Part shown: piece after piece, positions 1 to 8,743 of the stretch
How the letters are laid out: every line of letters begins with the position of its first letter
How positions within the stretch are numbered: position 1 is the stretch's first letter
NCBI RefSeq assembly: GCF_002101555.1
Contig: NZ_LQOL01000081.1
Span: forward strand, 218,782 to 282,781
Origin: Mycolicibacterium canariasense
Lineage (GTDB): Bacteria > Actinomycetota > Actinomycetes > Mycobacteriales > Mycobacteriaceae
Length of the DNA stretch: 64,000 nucleotides
Direction of reading: 5' to 3'
Made by a program: the position numbers and the translations under genes
The notes under the pieces: model-generated
Database searches by the model: none
Seen by the model: only the letters and a program-made list of their open reading frames with translations
What the model was told of the DNA's origin: nothing

Positions 1-1081
1 CGGTATCGACCAGCCGGACCGCGGCATAGACCACCAGGGCGCCCAGGGCGGCGGTCGGAAAGTGCTCCAGGAGTCCGCGCCCGGCAATCATCACCACGAT
101 CACGGTGGCCAGCATCACCAACGAGTACATCTGGGTGCGGCTGCCGACGGTATCGCCCAACGCGGTGCGGCTGCCGCTGGAGCTGACCGGAAAGCCTTGG
201 CTCAGACCGGCACTCAGGTTGCAGACACCCAGCGCCCGCAGCTCGGCGTTGGCATCGATGGACTCACCCTTACGGGCGGCGAAAACCCTTGCGGTCAAGG
301 CATTGTCGGAAAACGCCACCACCGCGATACCGCACGCCGGTACCAGCAGCGTCGTGAGGTCGGCCACCGAGACATCCGGCAGACCAGGCACCGCGAACCC
401 GGCCGGGATGGCGCCGACGACGCGGATCCCATACTCGCGCAATCCCAGTGCCCACACCGCCGCGGTGGCCAGCAACACCGCCACCAGCGGGCCGGGAAAC
501 CGCGGCGACAACCGGTGCAACACCAACAGCAAGGCCAGCACGGCGGCCGAGAGGGCCAGGGTGGGCCACTGCACACCGCCGAGGCCACCGGCGAAAGACC
601 GTATCTGATCCACGAATTCGTCGCCGCGCACCTGCACCCCGGTGACCTTGCCCAGCTGGCCGCCGATCATGATGACGGCGACACCGGTCATGTATCCGAC
701 CAGGACGGGCCGCGACAGCAGGTCGGCCAGGAAGCCCAGCCGGCACCATCCCGCGATCAGGCAGAGCGCGCCCACCAGCAGCGCCAAGCCGGCCGCCAGG
801 GCGGCGTAGCGGGAGGCGTCGGTGATCGCCAGCGGGGCCAGCGCGGTGGCGGTCATCAGCGCCGTGGTGGATTCCGGCCCCACCGACAATTGGCGCGATG
901 ATCCCAGGATCGCGTACACCGCCAGCGGCAGCAGCGAGGCCCACAGCCCGGCAACGGGTGGCAGCCCGGCCACCGTGGCATAGGCCATCACCTGGGGCAC
1001 CAGATACGCGGCGACGGTGACACCGGCGAGCGCGTCACCGCGCAGCCACTCCCCCTGATACTGTGCGCGGCGCCCGCTCAT
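1..1081 (-). CDS. SulP-family anion permease (C-terminal part beyond window)
   Basis: This is an inner-membrane sulfate/bicarbonate-type SulP transporter, open at the left window edge; 360 codons are visible from the ATG at 1081. The N-terminus carries the SulP hallmark: a short cytosolic lead, then DALAGVTVAAYLVPQVMAYA, followed by AGLPPVAGLWASLLPL and a segment containing SSRQLSVGPESTTALM, the conserved first transmembrane and substrate-binding stretches. The rest is strongly hydrophobic. The C-terminal STAS domain, if present, lies outside the window. It is divergent from the uracil/xanthine permease gene, with only 17 bp between start codons, so the two promoters must overlap the opposite coding regions or the mRNAs are leaderless. 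Family assignment is firm; the transported anion is not. Confidence 0.88.
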   Translation of the reverse strand, partial: MSGRRAQYQGEWLRGDALAGVTVAAYLVPQVMAYATVAGLPPVAGLWASLLPLAVYAILGSSRQLSVGPESTTALMTATALAPLAITDASRYAALAAGLALLVGALCLIAGWCRLGFLADLLSRPVLVGYMTGVAVIMIGGQLGKVTGVQVRGDEFVDQIRSFAGGLGGVQWPTLALSAAVLALLLVLHRLSPRFPGPLVAVLLATAAVWALGLREYGIRVVGAIPAGFAVPGLPDVSVADLTTLLVPACGIAVVAFSDNALTARVFAARKGESIDANAELRALGVCNLSAGLSQGFPVSSSGSRTALGDTVGSRTQMYSLVMLATVIVVMIAGRGLLEHFPTAALGALVVYAAVRLVDT

Positions 1082-1098
1082 GGTGTGTAGTCAACTAC

Positions 1099-2370
1099 GT
1101 GAGCACACTCCGTTGGAAGTACGTCGAGTCCCGCAACGACGGTCAGTTCGTCGTCGCCCCCGATGAGAGGCTGAGCTGGCCGCGGACCATCGGCATCGGC
1201 GCCCAGCATGTGGTGGCGATGTTCGGCGCCACCTTCCTGGTGCCGGTGCTGACCGGCTTCCCGCCCGCCACCACCCTGCTGTTCTCCGGGGTGGGCACCA
1301 TCGCCTTCCTGCTCATCACCGGCAACCGGCTGCCCAGCTATCTGGGTTCCAGCTTCTCGGTGATCGCGCCCGTCACCGCGGCCGTCGCCGCCCACGGAAC
1401 CGGCAGCGCGCTGGGCGGTTTGGTGGCGGTGGGTCTGCTGCTCATCGTGATCGGCGTGGTCGTGCACGTGGTCGGCACGCACTGGATCGACGTGTCCCTG
1501 CCGCCGGTGGTGACCGGTGCCATCGTCGCGCTGATCGGTTTCAACCTGGCGCCGGCGGCCAAGAACAACTTCGAAAAGGGCCCGCTGGTCGGCATCGTCA
1601 CGCTGGTGCTGCTGGTCGGCACGCTGGCGTTCTTCAAGGGACTGGTCGGGCGGCTGGCGATCTTCCTGGCGGTGGTGATCGGCTATCTGCTGGCGCTGGC
1701 GCTCGGCGAGGTGGACACCGCGGCGATCGCGGCAGCGCCCTGGATCGGGCTACCGCAGTTCCAGACGCCCTCGTTCGACGTGTCGGTGCTGCCGCTGTTC
1801 CTGCCCGCGGTGATCGCGCTGGTCGCCGAGAACATCGGGCACGTCAAGTCGGTCGGCCAGATGACCGGTACGGACCTGGATCCGGTGCTGGGCCGCGCGC
1901 TGGCCGCCGACGGGGTGGCCACCGTGCTGGCCGGTGCCGGCGGCGGATCGGCCACCACCACCTACGCCGAGAACATCGGCGTGATGGCGGCGACGCGGAT
2001 CTATTCGACCGCCGCGTACTGGGTGGCCGCCGCGGTGGCGATCATATTGTCGTTGTGCCCCAAGGTCGGTGCCACCATCTCGGCCATTCCGCCCGGTGTG
2101 CTGGGCGGCGCGACGATCGTGCTCTACGGCCTGGTCGGGGTGCTGGGTATCCGGATCTGGCTGACCAACCACGTGGACTTCTCGCTGCCGGTGAACCAGA
2201 TGACCGCGGCCATCCCGTTGATCATCGGGATCGCCGACTTCACCTGGCAGATCGGCTCATTGACGTTCACCGGCATCGCGCTGGGCGCCATCGCGGCGCT
2301 GGTGGTGTACCACGGGATGCGACTGCTGGGCGCGCCCAGCCGCCGCGAATCTAGTGCGCCAGTGCATTGA
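1099..2370 (+). CDS. Uracil/xanthine permease (NCS2/UraA-like)
   Basis: Nucleobase:proton symporter of the NCS2 family, inner membrane, about 423 residues and 14 hydrophobic segments. The UraA signature TTTYAENIGVMAATRIYST is present, as is ENIGHVKSVGQMTG in the preceding half-repeat; the Glu residues of these motifs contact the base in UraA. The stretch IPPGVLGGATIVLYGLVGV is also UraA-like. I chose the GTG at 1099 (VSTLRWKYVE): it avoids overlap with the divergent SulP start. A GTG at 1063 is also in frame but would lie inside the SulP gene. The stop overlaps the tail of the convergent flavoprotein gene by 20 bp. Uracil is the likeliest substrate; xanthine cannot be excluded. Confidence 0.88.
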   Translation: MSTLRWKYVESRNDGQFVVAPDERLSWPRTIGIGAQHVVAMFGATFLVPVLTGFPPATTLLFSGVGTIAFLLITGNRLPSYLGSSFSVIAPVTAAVAAHGTGSALGGLVAVGLLLIVIGVVVHVVGTHWIDVSLPPVVTGAIVALIGFNLAPAAKNNFEKGPLVGIVTLVLLVGTLAFFKGLVGRLAIFLAVVIGYLLALALGEVDTAAIAAAPWIGLPQFQTPSFDVSVLPLFLPAVIALVAENIGHVKSVGQMTGTDLDPVLGRALAADGVATVLAGAGGGSATTTYAENIGVMAATRIYSTAAYWVAAAVAIILSLCPKVGATISAIPPGVLGGATIVLYGLVGVLGIRIWLTNHVDFSLPVNQMTAAIPLIIGIADFTWQIGSLTFTGIALGAIAALVVYHGMRLLGAPSRRESSAPVH

Positions 2371-3376
2371 CGATCCGGGAGAACACCGCCGGCAGCGCCG
2401 CCGAGGCCGGGGTGACGCCGGTGCGGATCGGCCCGATGGCGGTGGCCTGCAACAGGGCCGCCGTCAGGAACCGGTAGCGCCGGGTCAGCGCCCGCCATCG
2501 ACGGTCGTAGTCGGCGGTGCTGCCGGTCACCAGGCAGTCGACCAGGAGTTCGGCCGCGCCGAACGCCAACCCCATCCCCTCACCGGTCAGCGCGTCGACG
2601 TACCCCGCGGCGTCACCGACCAGCAGCACCCGCCCGGCGGTGCGGTGCCGGACCCGTTGGCGCAGCGGCCCGGCCGCCCGGTCCTGGCCGTGCGGCAGCC
2701 CGGCGATCCGGTCCGCCAGGGCGGGGAACTGGCGCAGGTGTTCGTCGAATCCGCCACGGGTCGACTTCAGGATGGCGACTCCGACGCAGACCGGGCTCAC
2801 CGGGGTGACATAGGCTTCCGCTGCCTGGGGCCCCCGTCCCCAGTACACCTCGACGCAATCCGACCACGGCGCGATCTGCACGTGCCGCCGGATTCCCCAC
2901 CTGCGTGTGGATGCCTCGCCCGCCGACAATCCCATCGCCCGCCGGATCGGTGAATGCAGGCCGTCCGCGGCGGCCAGGTAGCGGGCGCGGAAGCCGGCCG
3001 CCGAGACCGATTCGCCGTCCTGGGTGACGGTCCCGACGTCACCGTGCACCACCCGCACCCCGGCCGCGGCCGCCGCGTCGGCCAACCCGGCATGCAGCAC
3101 CGTCCGGCGCACGCCGCGGCCGGGGCCGTGCCGGAACCGTGCCTCGGCGGTGCGCTTGCCGTCCAGATAGCGGATGCCGTAGAACGGTTCGCCCTGCGGC
3201 TCGACCCCGATGCGCCGCAGGTGTGCCAGCGAATGCGGCATCAGGCCTTCCCCGCACGCCTTGTCGATCGGGCCGCGGCGGTGTTCGACCACCACCACCT
3301 CCAGACCCGCCCGGGCGGCGTGCACCGCCGTGGCCAGCCCGGCCGGCCCGCCGCCCGCAACGAGCAGATCGATCAC
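2351..3376 (-). CDS. FAD-dependent hydroxylase of the polyketide-quinone cluster
   Basis: Flavoprotein of the geranylgeranyl-reductase/aromatic hydroxylase superfamily, 341 residues. A GxGxxG dinucleotide fold is at residues 4-13 (LLVAGGGPAG), a second FAD motif DGLHSPIRRAM is in the middle, and LLVGDAAGYVDALTGEGMG is the C-terminal FAD ribityl-binding motif. The GTG start at 3376 gives a 4-bp GTGA overlap with the upstream methyltransferase gene; longer readings of this frame run antisense through that gene and are not credible. With the type III PKS and ICMT-like genes it reproduces the srsA-srsB-srsC arrangement of streptomycetes and the polyketide-quinone cluster of mycobacteria, where the flavoprotein hydroxylates the alkylresorcinol ring toward a quinone. 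The role here is inferred from context. Confidence 0.8.
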   Translation of the reverse strand: MIDLLVAGGGPAGLATAVHAARAGLEVVVVEHRRGPIDKACGEGLMPHSLAHLRRIGVEPQGEPFYGIRYLDGKRTAEARFRHGPGRGVRRTVLHAGLADAAAAAGVRVVHGDVGTVTQDGESVSAAGFRARYLAAADGLHSPIRRAMGLSAGEASTRRWGIRRHVQIAPWSDCVEVYWGRGPQAAEAYVTPVSPVCVGVAILKSTRGGFDEHLRQFPALADRIAGLPHGQDRAAGPLRQRVRHRTAGRVLLVGDAAGYVDALTGEGMGLAFGAAELLVDCLVTGSTADYDRRWRALTRRYRFLTAALLQATAIGPIRTGVTPASAALPAVFSRIVNALAH

Positions 3377-3882
3377 GACAAGCTCTGCAACGCCGCGTTC
3401 TCGACGCGGATCCTGGTGCGCAGCAACGCCGCATTGGCGGCCGAGAAGATCAGCGCGGTGACCCAGGCGCCGCCGACCAACGGCAGCGCCGCCCCTTCGA
3501 GCACCACCGCCACATAGTTCGGGTGCGGGATGACGCGATACGGGCCGCCGGTCACCCGCGCGGCACCCGGCACCACCACCACCCTGGTGTTCCACTGTTT
3601 GCCCAGCGTGGTGATGCACCACCAGCGCAACGCCTGGGCGGCCACCACCACCCAGAACGCCGGCCACACCCAGCGTCTGCGTGCCCGTGCCTCGGCGACC
3701 GCACCGACCAGCAGCCCGGTGTGCAGTGCCACCATCACGGGGTAGTGCCCGGCACCGAACTCCTTGCCGCCGTGGGCTTTGCTCCACTCCAGGTTGCGGT
3801 TGGACACCACCAGCTCGGCCACCCGCTCGACGGCCACCAGCAGGATCAGCGTGAGAAAGCCTCGCATGGCGATCAGCGCCAC
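3373..3882 (-). CDS. Isoprenylcysteine carboxyl methyltransferase (ICMT)-family membrane methyltransferase
   Basis: A 169-residue integral membrane protein with several hydrophobic helices and the ICMT C-terminal SAM-binding signature: GPYRVIPHPNYVAVVLEG near residues 112-129, with a further helix pair after it. Bacteria lack prenylated CAAX proteins, so members next to type III PKS genes are taken to O-methylate phenolic lipids (SrsB-type). It overlaps the PKS gene by 10 bp upstream and the flavoprotein gene by 4 bp downstream, so the three should be translated as one unit. Methylation of the PKS product is inferred from this organisation; the family assignment is visible in the sequence. 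Confidence 0.82.
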   Translation of the reverse strand: MALIAMRGFLTLILLVAVERVAELVVSNRNLEWSKAHGGKEFGAGHYPVMVALHTGLLVGAVAEARARRRWVWPAFWVVVAAQALRWWCITTLGKQWNTRVVVVPGAARVTGGPYRVIPHPNYVAVVLEGAALPLVGGAWVTALIFSAANAALLRTRIRVENAALQSLS

Positions 3883-4961
3883 CGCAGCAGGACGAGTTCG
3901 GAGCAGAAACCCGGCCCCATGGCCATCAGGACACCGGGGGTACCGCCGGGCGGGCGTTTGCGGATGGTGTCGCGCAGCACGTGCAACACCGATGACGACG
4001 ACAGATTGCCGACCTCGGCCAGTGACTGCCAGGTCAGGTCGAGCGCGTCCGAGGGCAGGCCGAGGGTGTCGATGATGGCCTCGATGACCTTGGGGCCGCC
4101 CGGATGGCTCACCCAGGTGCTCACGTCGTCCACGGTGAGGTCATGGGCGGCAAGGAAACCCGTCACATCGTCACCGAGGTAACGGCCGACGAAGGCGGGC
4201 ACTTCGGCGCTGAGCACGATCTCGAAACCCTTGGTGCCGATATCCCAGCCCATCGCATGCAACGAGTCCGGGTACAGGTGACTGGTCGAGTCCAGCACAT
4301 CGGGTCCGGTCGGGTCGAGCCGCTCCGCGCGGTCCCGCCCGACGGCGACCACGGCGGAGGCGCCGTCCCCGAACAGGGCCCCGGCCACCAGGGTCGGCAT
4401 CGACGGGTTGTGTTTGCTGGTAAGCGAACACAACTCCACCGACACCAGCACCGCCACCTTGTCCGGCGCGCCGCGCAGGTAGTCGTGCAGCCGCGCGATG
4501 CCCGCGGCACCGGCCACGCAACCCAGCCCGAAGATCGGCAGCCGCCGCACATCGGGGCGCAGGCCGAGCCGGCCGGCGATCCTGGCGTCCAGGGAGGGGA
4601 CCACCGCCCCGGTGACGGTGGTGGTGATGATCAGGTCGACGTCCTCGGGCCGCAGGCCCGCCTCGTCCAGGGCGCCGGACAGCGCGGCGCACCCGAGATC
4701 CGTTGCATGCTCGATGAAGAGGTTGTTGGTCTCGCCGAAATCGGTGAGCCGGGCATACTCCTCGATCGGCCGGACCAGGTACCTGCTCTGGACCTTGGCG
4801 CTCTTGTGCAGCGCCCGGACCACCGGTTCGTGCTCCCGGTAGCCGGGCAGTGCCAGCAGCGTCTCGGTGACCTCGTCCTGGGTGTAGCGGTGCGGCGGAA
4901 GGACGCCGTGAACTCCGGCGATGGTGCTGTGATTCGACACTTCGGCGACATTAATTCCCAT
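3873..4961 (-). CDS. Type III polyketide synthase (alkylresorcinol/alkylpyrone synthase type)
   Basis: Homodimeric chalcone-synthase-fold enzyme, 362 residues, which condenses a long-chain acyl-CoA starter with malonyl-CoA. The catalytic triad of the family is intact: Cys148 in FGLGCVAGAAG, His286 in WVSHPGGPKV and Asn319 in EVGNLSSSSV; the LFGDGASAVV motif is at 197-206. First gene of a three-gene unit with the methyltransferase and hydroxylase. In mycobacteria equivalent clusters make polyketide quinones used as alternative respiratory electron carriers when oxygen is scarce; that function is family knowledge, not seen here. About 200 bp upstream (4962-5161) hold no recognisable gene and presumably the promoter. 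Confidence 0.9.
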   Translation of the reverse strand: MGINVAEVSNHSTIAGVHGVLPPHRYTQDEVTETLLALPGYREHEPVVRALHKSAKVQSRYLVRPIEEYARLTDFGETNNLFIEHATDLGCAALSGALDEAGLRPEDVDLIITTTVTGAVVPSLDARIAGRLGLRPDVRRLPIFGLGCVAGAAGIARLHDYLRGAPDKVAVLVSVELCSLTSKHNPSMPTLVAGALFGDGASAVVAVGRDRAERLDPTGPDVLDSTSHLYPDSLHAMGWDIGTKGFEIVLSAEVPAFVGRYLGDDVTGFLAAHDLTVDDVSTWVSHPGGPKVIEAIIDTLGLPSDALDLTWQSLAEVGNLSSSSVLHVLRDTIRKRPPGGTPGVLMAMGPGFCSELVLLRWR

Positions 4962-5161
4962 ACCCTTGCCACGGGCCGCTACGTCCCGCGGTTCACCGCG
5001 GCGCCGGAATCAGATTGTGCCGTCGGTCACTTCGTCGAGTTCCATCCCCGGATGCTTTTGCCGTCACAGCACCACCGTGAATGCGGCGAAATCGCCTGGC
5101 TCGCATACGTCCACGTGCGGTGTGGTGCCGCGCGTGTCGACGGGCCGGTGCGCGGCCTCGC

Positions 5162-6559
5162 TCAGAGTTTGCGGTGCGGCACCCCGTTGGGGCCTTCGGT
5201 GGATTGGGCGTAGGTGCCGACGGCGAACGCGATGGCCGGTCCCGTGATCGACAGCGCGCGCCGGTCCACATTGCCGATGCCGTCGCCGGGTCCGCCGGCG
5301 TTGGGGTCGAACGGCACACCGGCCTTGCCGCCCCACAGCCGGGCCTGCACCGCTGTCTTCTTCTGCTGCGCCCCGGTGGTGACGCCGCCCGCGGGAATCC
5401 CGGCCGCCAGGAACGCGCCGTAGTCGGTCAACCGGTCCAACGGCATGTCGGCCGGGCGGACACCGGCCAGATTCAGGTAGCCGGCCAGCGTGCGCTCGAT
5501 GCCCGCCGAACCGTCGGGCACCGCGGGAATGTCGGGGTTGGCCGGACCGGACTGGTCGCCGTCGAAGGTGAAGTAGCCGGCGTTGGGCGAGCCGAGCGTA
5601 TCGGCGTCCAGGTACAGCGCGATCTGGGCTCGTTGCCCGGCGTCCAGACCGGCCAGGTATTTGCTTGCCGCGCCGAGATTCTCGGATCCCCAGAAGCTGA
5701 ACCGGACCGCGTTGGCGATGGCCGGCCGGGAGCCCAGCGCCGTCGCGGTGGCCAGCAGCGCCGCCACACCGGTGCCGTTGTCGTTGATCCCCGGACTGTT
5801 CGGGGCGCTGTCCAGCTGCGCCCCGGCGGCGATCACGTTGCCGGCGTCCCCGGTGTGCGTCTGGGCGATGACGCTGCGCGAGCGCGCCAGCGTGGCCTTG
5901 CCGTCCAGGGTCAGGCGCACGGGTGCGTTGGTGCGCCGCAGCGCGGCGTCCGCGGTGCGGTCGATGATCGCGACCGGAACCTTGAGCTGCTGGTAGTACC
6001 CCGGCGGGAACAGGCCGGGCACGCCGTCGGTGGCCACCACCAGCAGCCCGGCGGCGCCGGCGGCCACCGCAGCGTCCTGTTTGTCGACGACCGAGCAACC
6101 GAGGGCGTCGACGATCACCAGCGCCCCTCGGACGCTGGGGGCACCGCGGTAGTCCGCCGCCGTGCAGCCCGCCGGTTTGACCGGCCGGATGCTCACCGCG
6201 GTGAGCCCACCCGCCGGGGTGGGTACCAGCGGCGAGCCCTGGTCGACGGGATACCGCCTGCCGGCCACCTCCAGCGTGGGTGCGCCGGGGTCACCGGCGT
6301 CGAGCCACTCGAACTCCGGGGTCTGGACGTCGAAACCGTTGTCCCGCAAGACACCGGCGACGTAGTCCACGGCGGCGTCGAAACCCGGTGTGCCCGGTTG
6401 GCGGCCACCGATCTCGTTGAGCTTGTTCAGATGGGTGTACATCGCATCGGCGGTCACCCGGTCGGCGAGATCGCGGGCCGTCACCGGCGCGGGCGTGGCG
6501 GCCGACGAGCACGCGGCCAGCGCCGCGGCGGTGACGGCGACCGCGAGCAGCCGCCTCAT
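5162..6559 (-). CDS. LpqL-like lipoprotein, probable inactive M28 peptidase paralogue
   Basis: A 465-residue lipoprotein (lipobox LAAC, Cys17) with the same architecture as LpqL: PA domain, then M28 peptidase domain, over the same boundaries. Compared with the adjacent intact LpqL it keeps Asp260, Glu293 and Asp320 but carries Gln248 where LpqL has zinc ligand His267, Asn294 where LpqL has zinc ligand Glu313, and no His in the GVPFDPNAGGPGDG loop where LpqL has His445. Three of five metal ligands are therefore missing, and peptidase activity is unlikely. The frame is open and the signal peptide and PA domain are well kept, so it may bind peptides or a partner rather than being decay. Its ATG overlaps the lpqL stop by 4 bp. 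Confidence 0.82.
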   Translation of the reverse strand: MRRLLAVAVTAAALAACSSAATPAPVTARDLADRVTADAMYTHLNKLNEIGGRQPGTPGFDAAVDYVAGVLRDNGFDVQTPEFEWLDAGDPGAPTLEVAGRRYPVDQGSPLVPTPAGGLTAVSIRPVKPAGCTAADYRGAPSVRGALVIVDALGCSVVDKQDAAVAAGAAGLLVVATDGVPGLFPPGYYQQLKVPVAIIDRTADAALRRTNAPVRLTLDGKATLARSRSVIAQTHTGDAGNVIAAGAQLDSAPNSPGINDNGTGVAALLATATALGSRPAIANAVRFSFWGSENLGAASKYLAGLDAGQRAQIALYLDADTLGSPNAGYFTFDGDQSGPANPDIPAVPDGSAGIERTLAGYLNLAGVRPADMPLDRLTDYGAFLAAGIPAGGVTTGAQQKKTAVQARLWGGKAGVPFDPNAGGPGDGIGNVDRRALSITGPAIAFAVGTYAQSTEGPNGVPHRKL

Positions 6560-8049
6560 GAGCCGGACAGGGGGTGCCGGGTGCGGTCGTCGCGGACCGG
6601 AACGCCGTTGCGGCCCCGCTGGTCCTGGGCGTACAGCCCGACCACATAGCCGACACCCTTGCCCTGGATGTCCAGCGAGGTGCGGTCGACATGGTCGAGC
6701 GTGTCGGTGGCCTTGTGATAGTTCGGGTCGAACGGCTGGTTGGCCTTACCGCCCCAGAGTCGCGCTTGTTCCTCGGTCATGTTCTCGTCGGCGCCGGAGA
6801 AAAACCCACCGGACGGGATCCCGGCCTTGGTGAAGCCGTCGTAGTCCGAGCGGCCGTCGAATGAGGTGTCGCGGGCCGGTTTTCCCGCCGCGTCCAGGTA
6901 GGCCACCAGGGTGCGTTCGATGCCGGCCGATCCCTCCGGCACCCTGGGTACGTTCCCGTCCTTGTCCGGTGGCAGCGACTGGTCACCGTCGTAGGTGAAG
7001 TAGGCGGGGTTGGGCGAGCCGAGCATGTCGAAATTCAGATACAGCGCAATGTCTTTGAGCTGGTCCACACCCAGCGTGGAGATATAGTTGTCGGAGCCGA
7101 CCACGCCCAGTTCCTCGGCGCCCCAGAAGCCGAACCGAACGGCATTGCGCACATCGGGTGAACTGCCCATCTGCAGCGCGGTCTCCAGCACGGCGGCCAC
7201 CCCGGAGCCGTTGTCGTTGATACCCGGGCCTTCCGGAACACTGTCCAGGTGGGCACCGACCATCACCACATCGGCGGTGGAGCCGGTCTTGGTCTGCGCG
7301 ATGACATTGCGGGTGCGATCGATGTTGACACCGGCCTTCATGGTCAGGCTCACCGGCCCGGGCGCGGCGCGCAGCCGGGCCCCCTCGGCCTTGGTCACAC
7401 TCACGACGGGGATCTGGACGTCGGTGTCTTCACCGAGGGTACCGCCGAATTCGTCACCGTCGACGTTGTTGGCGACGATCAGCGCCACCGCCCCGCGTTT
7501 GGCGGCGTTGGCCTGTTTGTCACCGAAGGGGCACGTGCCGCGATCCACCAGCACCACCGCACCGCGGACCGGTAGGCCGTCGTAGTCGGATTCGGCACAG
7601 CCCGGGCTGTCGTCGGCACGCGCGGCGACCAGCGGCCCGCGCACCCCGCCCTCGGGTGTGCCGATGGTGTAGTTCAGCGGTTTGGCAGGCACCCGCGCGC
7701 CGGACACGGTGAGCACCGGCTCCTCGGCGAACGGCAGGCGCACCTCGAACTCGGGGGTCTGTACATCGAAACCCTTGTCGCGCAGTGCGTCAGCGACGTA
7801 GTCCACGCTGGCCTGGTAACCGGGGGTGCCCATCGCCCTGGTGCCGTGGTTGGCGTCGGCGATCTGCTGCAGCTTGGTGAGGTGGGCCATCATCGCATCG
7901 GCGGTGACCCGGTCCCGGATGGTTGCGGCGTACTCCGATGCGGCTGTTTCCGGGGTGGCCGGTGCCGGCGGGGCGGGCTGCTGGTGGCCGCAGCCGACGA
8001 GCACCGACGCGACGACCGTGAACAGGGCCGCCTGTGATCTGAGCCGCAT
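6556..8049 (-). CDS. lpqL: Lipoprotein aminopeptidase LpqL (M28 family)
   Basis: Membrane-anchored, surface-exposed zinc aminopeptidase. From the ATG at 8049 the protein has a lipoprotein signal ending VLVGC (Cys20), a PA insertion roughly 130-230 and an M28 domain. All ligands are visible: His267 and Asp279 in GAHLDSVPEGPGINDNGSG, catalytic Glu312 and ligand Glu313 in FWGAEELG, Asp341 in YLNFDMLGSPN, His445 in DPNYHKATDTLD. A start 33 bp upstream is in frame but would put 11 residues before the signal peptide. Neighbour of thiG-thiS-thiO, as in M. tuberculosis (Rv0418), but here an ABC transporter pair intervenes. It follows the permease gene by 25 bp and overlaps its degenerate paralogue by 4 bp. 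Confidence 0.9.
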   Translation of the reverse strand: MRLRSQAALFTVVASVLVGCGHQQPAPPAPATPETAASEYAATIRDRVTADAMMAHLTKLQQIADANHGTRAMGTPGYQASVDYVADALRDKGFDVQTPEFEVRLPFAEEPVLTVSGARVPAKPLNYTIGTPEGGVRGPLVAARADDSPGCAESDYDGLPVRGAVVLVDRGTCPFGDKQANAAKRGAVALIVANNVDGDEFGGTLGEDTDVQIPVVSVTKAEGARLRAAPGPVSLTMKAGVNIDRTRNVIAQTKTGSTADVVMVGAHLDSVPEGPGINDNGSGVAAVLETALQMGSSPDVRNAVRFGFWGAEELGVVGSDNYISTLGVDQLKDIALYLNFDMLGSPNPAYFTYDGDQSLPPDKDGNVPRVPEGSAGIERTLVAYLDAAGKPARDTSFDGRSDYDGFTKAGIPSGGFFSGADENMTEEQARLWGGKANQPFDPNYHKATDTLDHVDRTSLDIQGKGVGYVVGLYAQDQRGRNGVPVRDDRTRHPLSGS

Positions 8050-8074
8050 AGGACCCCACGGTAGCGGACGCCGT

Positions 8075-8743
8075 TCAGGCATCCCGGCGGCTCACCAGCA
8101 CGGCGGCCACGGCGAACACGGCCGCCGCGACGGCGGCGAAGTACAGCGCCGAACCCGCAGGCCCCCACCACATGGTGAAACTCTGGATCCAGGTGACACC
8201 GGTGAACGCGTTGGCGTTGGTGAACGGCAGCAGCGGGCCGACGCGGGAACCCAGCTGCGGGCTCACCCCGACCAGCGGCTCCACCACGAACGGCAACAAC
8301 AGCAACACCGCCACGGCGGCGGCGCTGTGCCGCACCACCGCGCCCAGCCCGACGGCCAGCACCGCCCCCAGCGCCGCGTACAGCGTCACCGCGCCCACCG
8401 TCGGCCACCCCGGCGCGCCGGTGGCCAGCACGAAGGATCCGAGGGTGGCCACGGCGCTCACCACCGCGGAGAACGCCGCGGCGACAATCGCTTTGGCGGC
8501 CAGCACGCGCACCCGGTTGGGGGTGCCGAGGAAGGTGGTCCGGATCATCGCGGTGCGGTATTCGCCGGTGACGGTGAGCGCCGAGAGCACCATGAGCACC
8601 GGCACGCCGAACATGGCGGCCCCGAGTTCGGGCTGCCGCGGGATGGCGGTGGCCAGGCCGAGGCTGAGCGCCACGGCGGCCAGCGCCGACCACAGCGGCG
8701 ACGGGGTGCTGCGGAGTTTGAGGTATTCGCTGGTGATGGTCAT
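8075..8743 (-). CDS. ABC-2-type transporter permease
   Basis: A 222-residue polytopic membrane protein with about six hydrophobic segments and the ABC-2 layout: a short N-terminal cytosolic stretch MTITSEYLKLRSTPSPLW, a first helix, then the loop TVTGEYRTAMIRTTF that typically contacts the ATPase. Its start overlaps the stop of the ATP-binding gene by 4 bp, so the two form one exporter. No substrate can be read from the sequence. Position in the thiamine-riboswitch transcription unit, between thiG and lpqL, is the only functional hint. Confidence 0.82.
   Translation of the reverse strand: MTITSEYLKLRSTPSPLWSALAAVALSLGLATAIPRQPELGAAMFGVPVLMVLSALTVTGEYRTAMIRTTFLGTPNRVRVLAAKAIVAAAFSAVVSAVATLGSFVLATGAPGWPTVGAVTLYAALGAVLAVGLGAVVRHSAAAVAVLLLLPFVVEPLVGVSPQLGSRVGPLLPFTNANAFTGVTWIQSFTMWWGPAGSALYFAAVAAAVFAVAAVLVSRRDA

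Noticed and set aside
4962..5161. Small gene upstream of the type III PKS
   Set aside because: No frame with a convincing start, RBS or conserved residues; best regarded as promoter region.
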